Below are positions 30,920 through 32,172 of a stretch of 32,172 nt of DNA, piece by piece. The number at the start of each line of letters is the position of its first letter. Position 1 is the first letter of the stretch. The DNA is from an uncultured Erysipelotrichaceae bacterium (GTDB lineage Bacteria > Bacillota_I > Bacilli_A > Erysipelotrichales > Erysipelotrichaceae): assembly GCA_947036815.1 (NCBI GenBank), contig CAMQRS010000019.1:1-32172 (forward strand). Reading direction: 5' to 3'. Below the pieces are notes generated by a model. The model saw nothing but the letters and a program-made list of their open reading frames with translations. It made no database searches and was not told where the DNA came from. Both the position numbers and the translations under genes were made by a program.

Positions 30920-31994
30920 AGAACGAATTAAACAAAATTTAAAATTGGGATTACGTGACTGTAAAGATTATAAAACAATAGTAATTACAAGTATATTAGC
31001 ACTAAGTATCACTGGTTATTTTGTAGGAGTTGTGGCTCTTAGTGTTAGACAAGAAATTAAAAATAATGAGTATGTAAATGGATACACAGATAATTTCTAC
31101 TATGTTGCACAAAGTCAGGATTATATGACTCGGGAGCAAACGGAGGAAGTAATAAACTTTATTTATGATTCTGGATATTCGAGTACTAAAATAGAAACTA
31201 GACACGATGGCATGCTGTTACCTATGTATTTAGTACTAGGTAATGAATCATATGAAAGCGATTCTGAGTTTGGTACACTTTATCTAAATAGTGGAGATAT
31301 CGCATACTATGAACAATTGGGATTAGATTATGAGATTGAAGAAGTAAGCGAAGATATGAAACTAATAATTGATTATTGGATTATTGAAGAAGTAAGCATA
31401 CCCATCCAGTTTGTAAGTAAAGAGGATTTTTATGAACATATTAACTTTGAACAAATAGACGGTACAGAAAGATTACATTATAAATCACAATTAGTGATTG
31501 AAACCTTAGTGAATAATTTCAAAATTGATGCAGATGTATCAGTTGATACATTTAAACAAATATTTGAAGGTACGTGTGTGTATGTAGATACCCATGAAGA
31601 TACGAAACTATCACAATTGCGTATGCAATTCATTAATTCCTATCATTTAACGAATATATTACCTGTCTTATTTATTGTTTTCATTAGTATGATGATTTTA
31701 TATAAAGCAATGCGTTGTAAAATATTAAAAGAATACGGGATGAATCCAGTGTCTAGATCACAAATGAAAGATATGTATGTACGTATTGGTTCGTTGATAT
31801 TTGTGGTAACTTGTATGTCAGGTGTGCTAGCTTTACTATTAATTACACCTATGGCTCTTGCAAGTTTGGTTTACTCTGAAACGTTATTATATATAGGAAT
31901 CTACACACTGCTAATAACTATCATTTTAATTATTGGATTATTTATGAATGCCTATTCATGGGGTTACTTGAAAAATATGTTTAATAAAAAATAA
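30909..31994 (+). CDS. FtsX-like half-permease, C-terminal-half equivalent
   Basis: This 361-residue partner of the preceding protein has the same topology. A cytoplasmic lead is followed by an anchor near 25-47, an extracytoplasmic domain to about 245, then three membrane segments near 250-267, 293-315 and 325-347. The start at 30909 is chosen because GGAGG ends eight bases upstream, inside the previous gene; an ATG at 30894 lies before that site. The 11-base overlap implies coupled synthesis and a heterodimer. With its partner it totals 712 residues, almost the size of the fused 713-residue protein. Peptide or antibiotic export or resistance is plausible but not shown. Confidence 0.72.
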   Translation: MLSKERIKQNLKLGLRDCKDYKTIVITSILALSITGYFVGVVALSVRQEIKNNEYVNGYTDNFYYVAQSQDYMTREQTEEVINFIYDSGYSSTKIETRHDGMLLPMYLVLGNESYESDSEFGTLYLNSGDIAYYEQLGLDYEIEEVSEDMKLIIDYWIIEEVSIPIQFVSKEDFYEHINFEQIDGTERLHYKSQLVIETLVNNFKIDADVSVDTFKQIFEGTCVYVDTHEDTKLSQLRMQFINSYHLTNILPVLFIVFISMMILYKAMRCKILKEYGMNPVSRSQMKDMYVRIGSLIFVVTCMSGVLALLLITPMALASLVYSETLLYIGIYTLLITIILIIGLFMNAYSWGYLKNMFNKK

Positions 31995-32125
31995 GAGTGA
32001 AATTGAAACGATTAATTTTTTTATAATAATTAGCTTATAAAGAGATGCTCTTAAGTGGATACATAAAGAGTGTAGAATAAATTATGAATAGGAACAGAAA
32101 ATAAAAAAACCTGCACGATGATATG

Positions 32126-32165
32126 TACCCTCTTTACTGGACAAACCAGTGAGGAGGGTATTTTT
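32126..32165 (+). other. Hairpin at the right edge: possible IS end or leader of a truncated gene
   Basis: TACCCTCTTTACTGG and CCAGTGAGGAGGGTA pair over 15 bp (two G-T pairs) with an ACAAA loop, followed by five T residues. This could be an intrinsic terminator for the membrane module. However, AGGAGGG inside the 3' arm is spaced seven bases from an ATG at 32166, the last readable codons of the window, so the hairpin could mask the ribosome-binding site of a new gene. The sequence TGTACCCTCTTTACTGGACA (32124-32143) is reminiscent of IS3-family (IS150-group) terminal repeats. The window ends too soon to decide. Confidence 0.45.
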
Positions 32166-32172
32166 ATGCGTT

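Noticed and set aside
31996-32015. Third, weaker copy of the dyad motif (GTGAAATTGAAACGATTAAT)
   Set aside because: It resembles GTGAAACCGAAACAATGAAT but differs at several positions, and its distance to a -10-like box (22 bases) does not fit the other two.
1-32172. CRISPR array or phage/integrase region
   Set aside because: No regularly spaced repeats, cas genes, integrase or phage structural genes are seen.

Overview
The window is AT-rich, uses tight Shine-Dalgarno sites and ATG/GTG/TTG starts, and reads UGA as stop. Its genes are typical of an anaerobic, fermentative low-GC Firmicute: class III ribonucleotide reductase with its activase, AdhE, YwbE, a DarA-like protein, PRD-type PTS regulation and FtsX-like export ABC systems. 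I suspect a gut-type lineage near Erysipelotrichia or Bacilli, but the sequence alone does not settle this.

Left part (1-12.8 kb), mostly housekeeping. An AEC-family carrier touches the left edge. It is followed by nrdD-nrdG (overlapping stop/start), a dUTPase, a flavin-reductase-like split-barrel protein and a short DarA/PII-like protein. A minus-strand pair (XRE regulator, then a DUF3169-like membrane protein) sits behind tandem operators, followed by a MutT-type NUDIX hydrolase. A large adhE has a clear promoter and a Rex-like operator just downstream of it. Next come tRNA-Arg(TCT) and ywbE on the minus strand, then a Cof-type HAD phosphatase followed by a coiled-coil protein.

Middle part (12.9-18.9 kb), an accessory catabolic unit. 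An IclR regulator is followed, after an intergenic region rich in inverted repeats, by a DASS/SLC13 anion transporter, a CoA-acylating aldehyde dehydrogenase and a SucC/SucD-like ADP-forming acid-CoA ligase. Together these could import an organic acid, activate it to the acyl-CoA and reduce it to the aldehyde, or run the other way and make ATP from an aldehyde. The substrate is not evident; candidates are succinate or another dicarboxylate, or a sulfonated acid such as sulfoacetate.

Right part (19-32 kb). A PRD/EIIA-containing regulator is separated from a fructose-family PTS operon (EIIA, EIIB, EIIC, GatZ/KbaZ-like protein) by a module made of an HTH/helical-repeat regulator, a 713-residue bacteriocin-type integral membrane protein and its ABC ATPase. 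After the PTS operon comes a second membrane module: a small membrane protein and two half-size FtsX-like permeases of 351 and 361 residues, which together match the size and topology of the 713-residue protein. Both membrane modules are preceded by the same 15-bp sequence, AAACCGAAACAATGA, set in a 7-7-7 dyad upstream of a -10 box, so they look like one regulon. This peptide- or stress-responsive export system, split around a sugar PTS operon, is the strongest candidate for something undescribed. No bacteriocin precursor is visible. The window ends in a hairpin followed by a ribosome-binding site and an ATG, possibly the left end of an insertion sequence.
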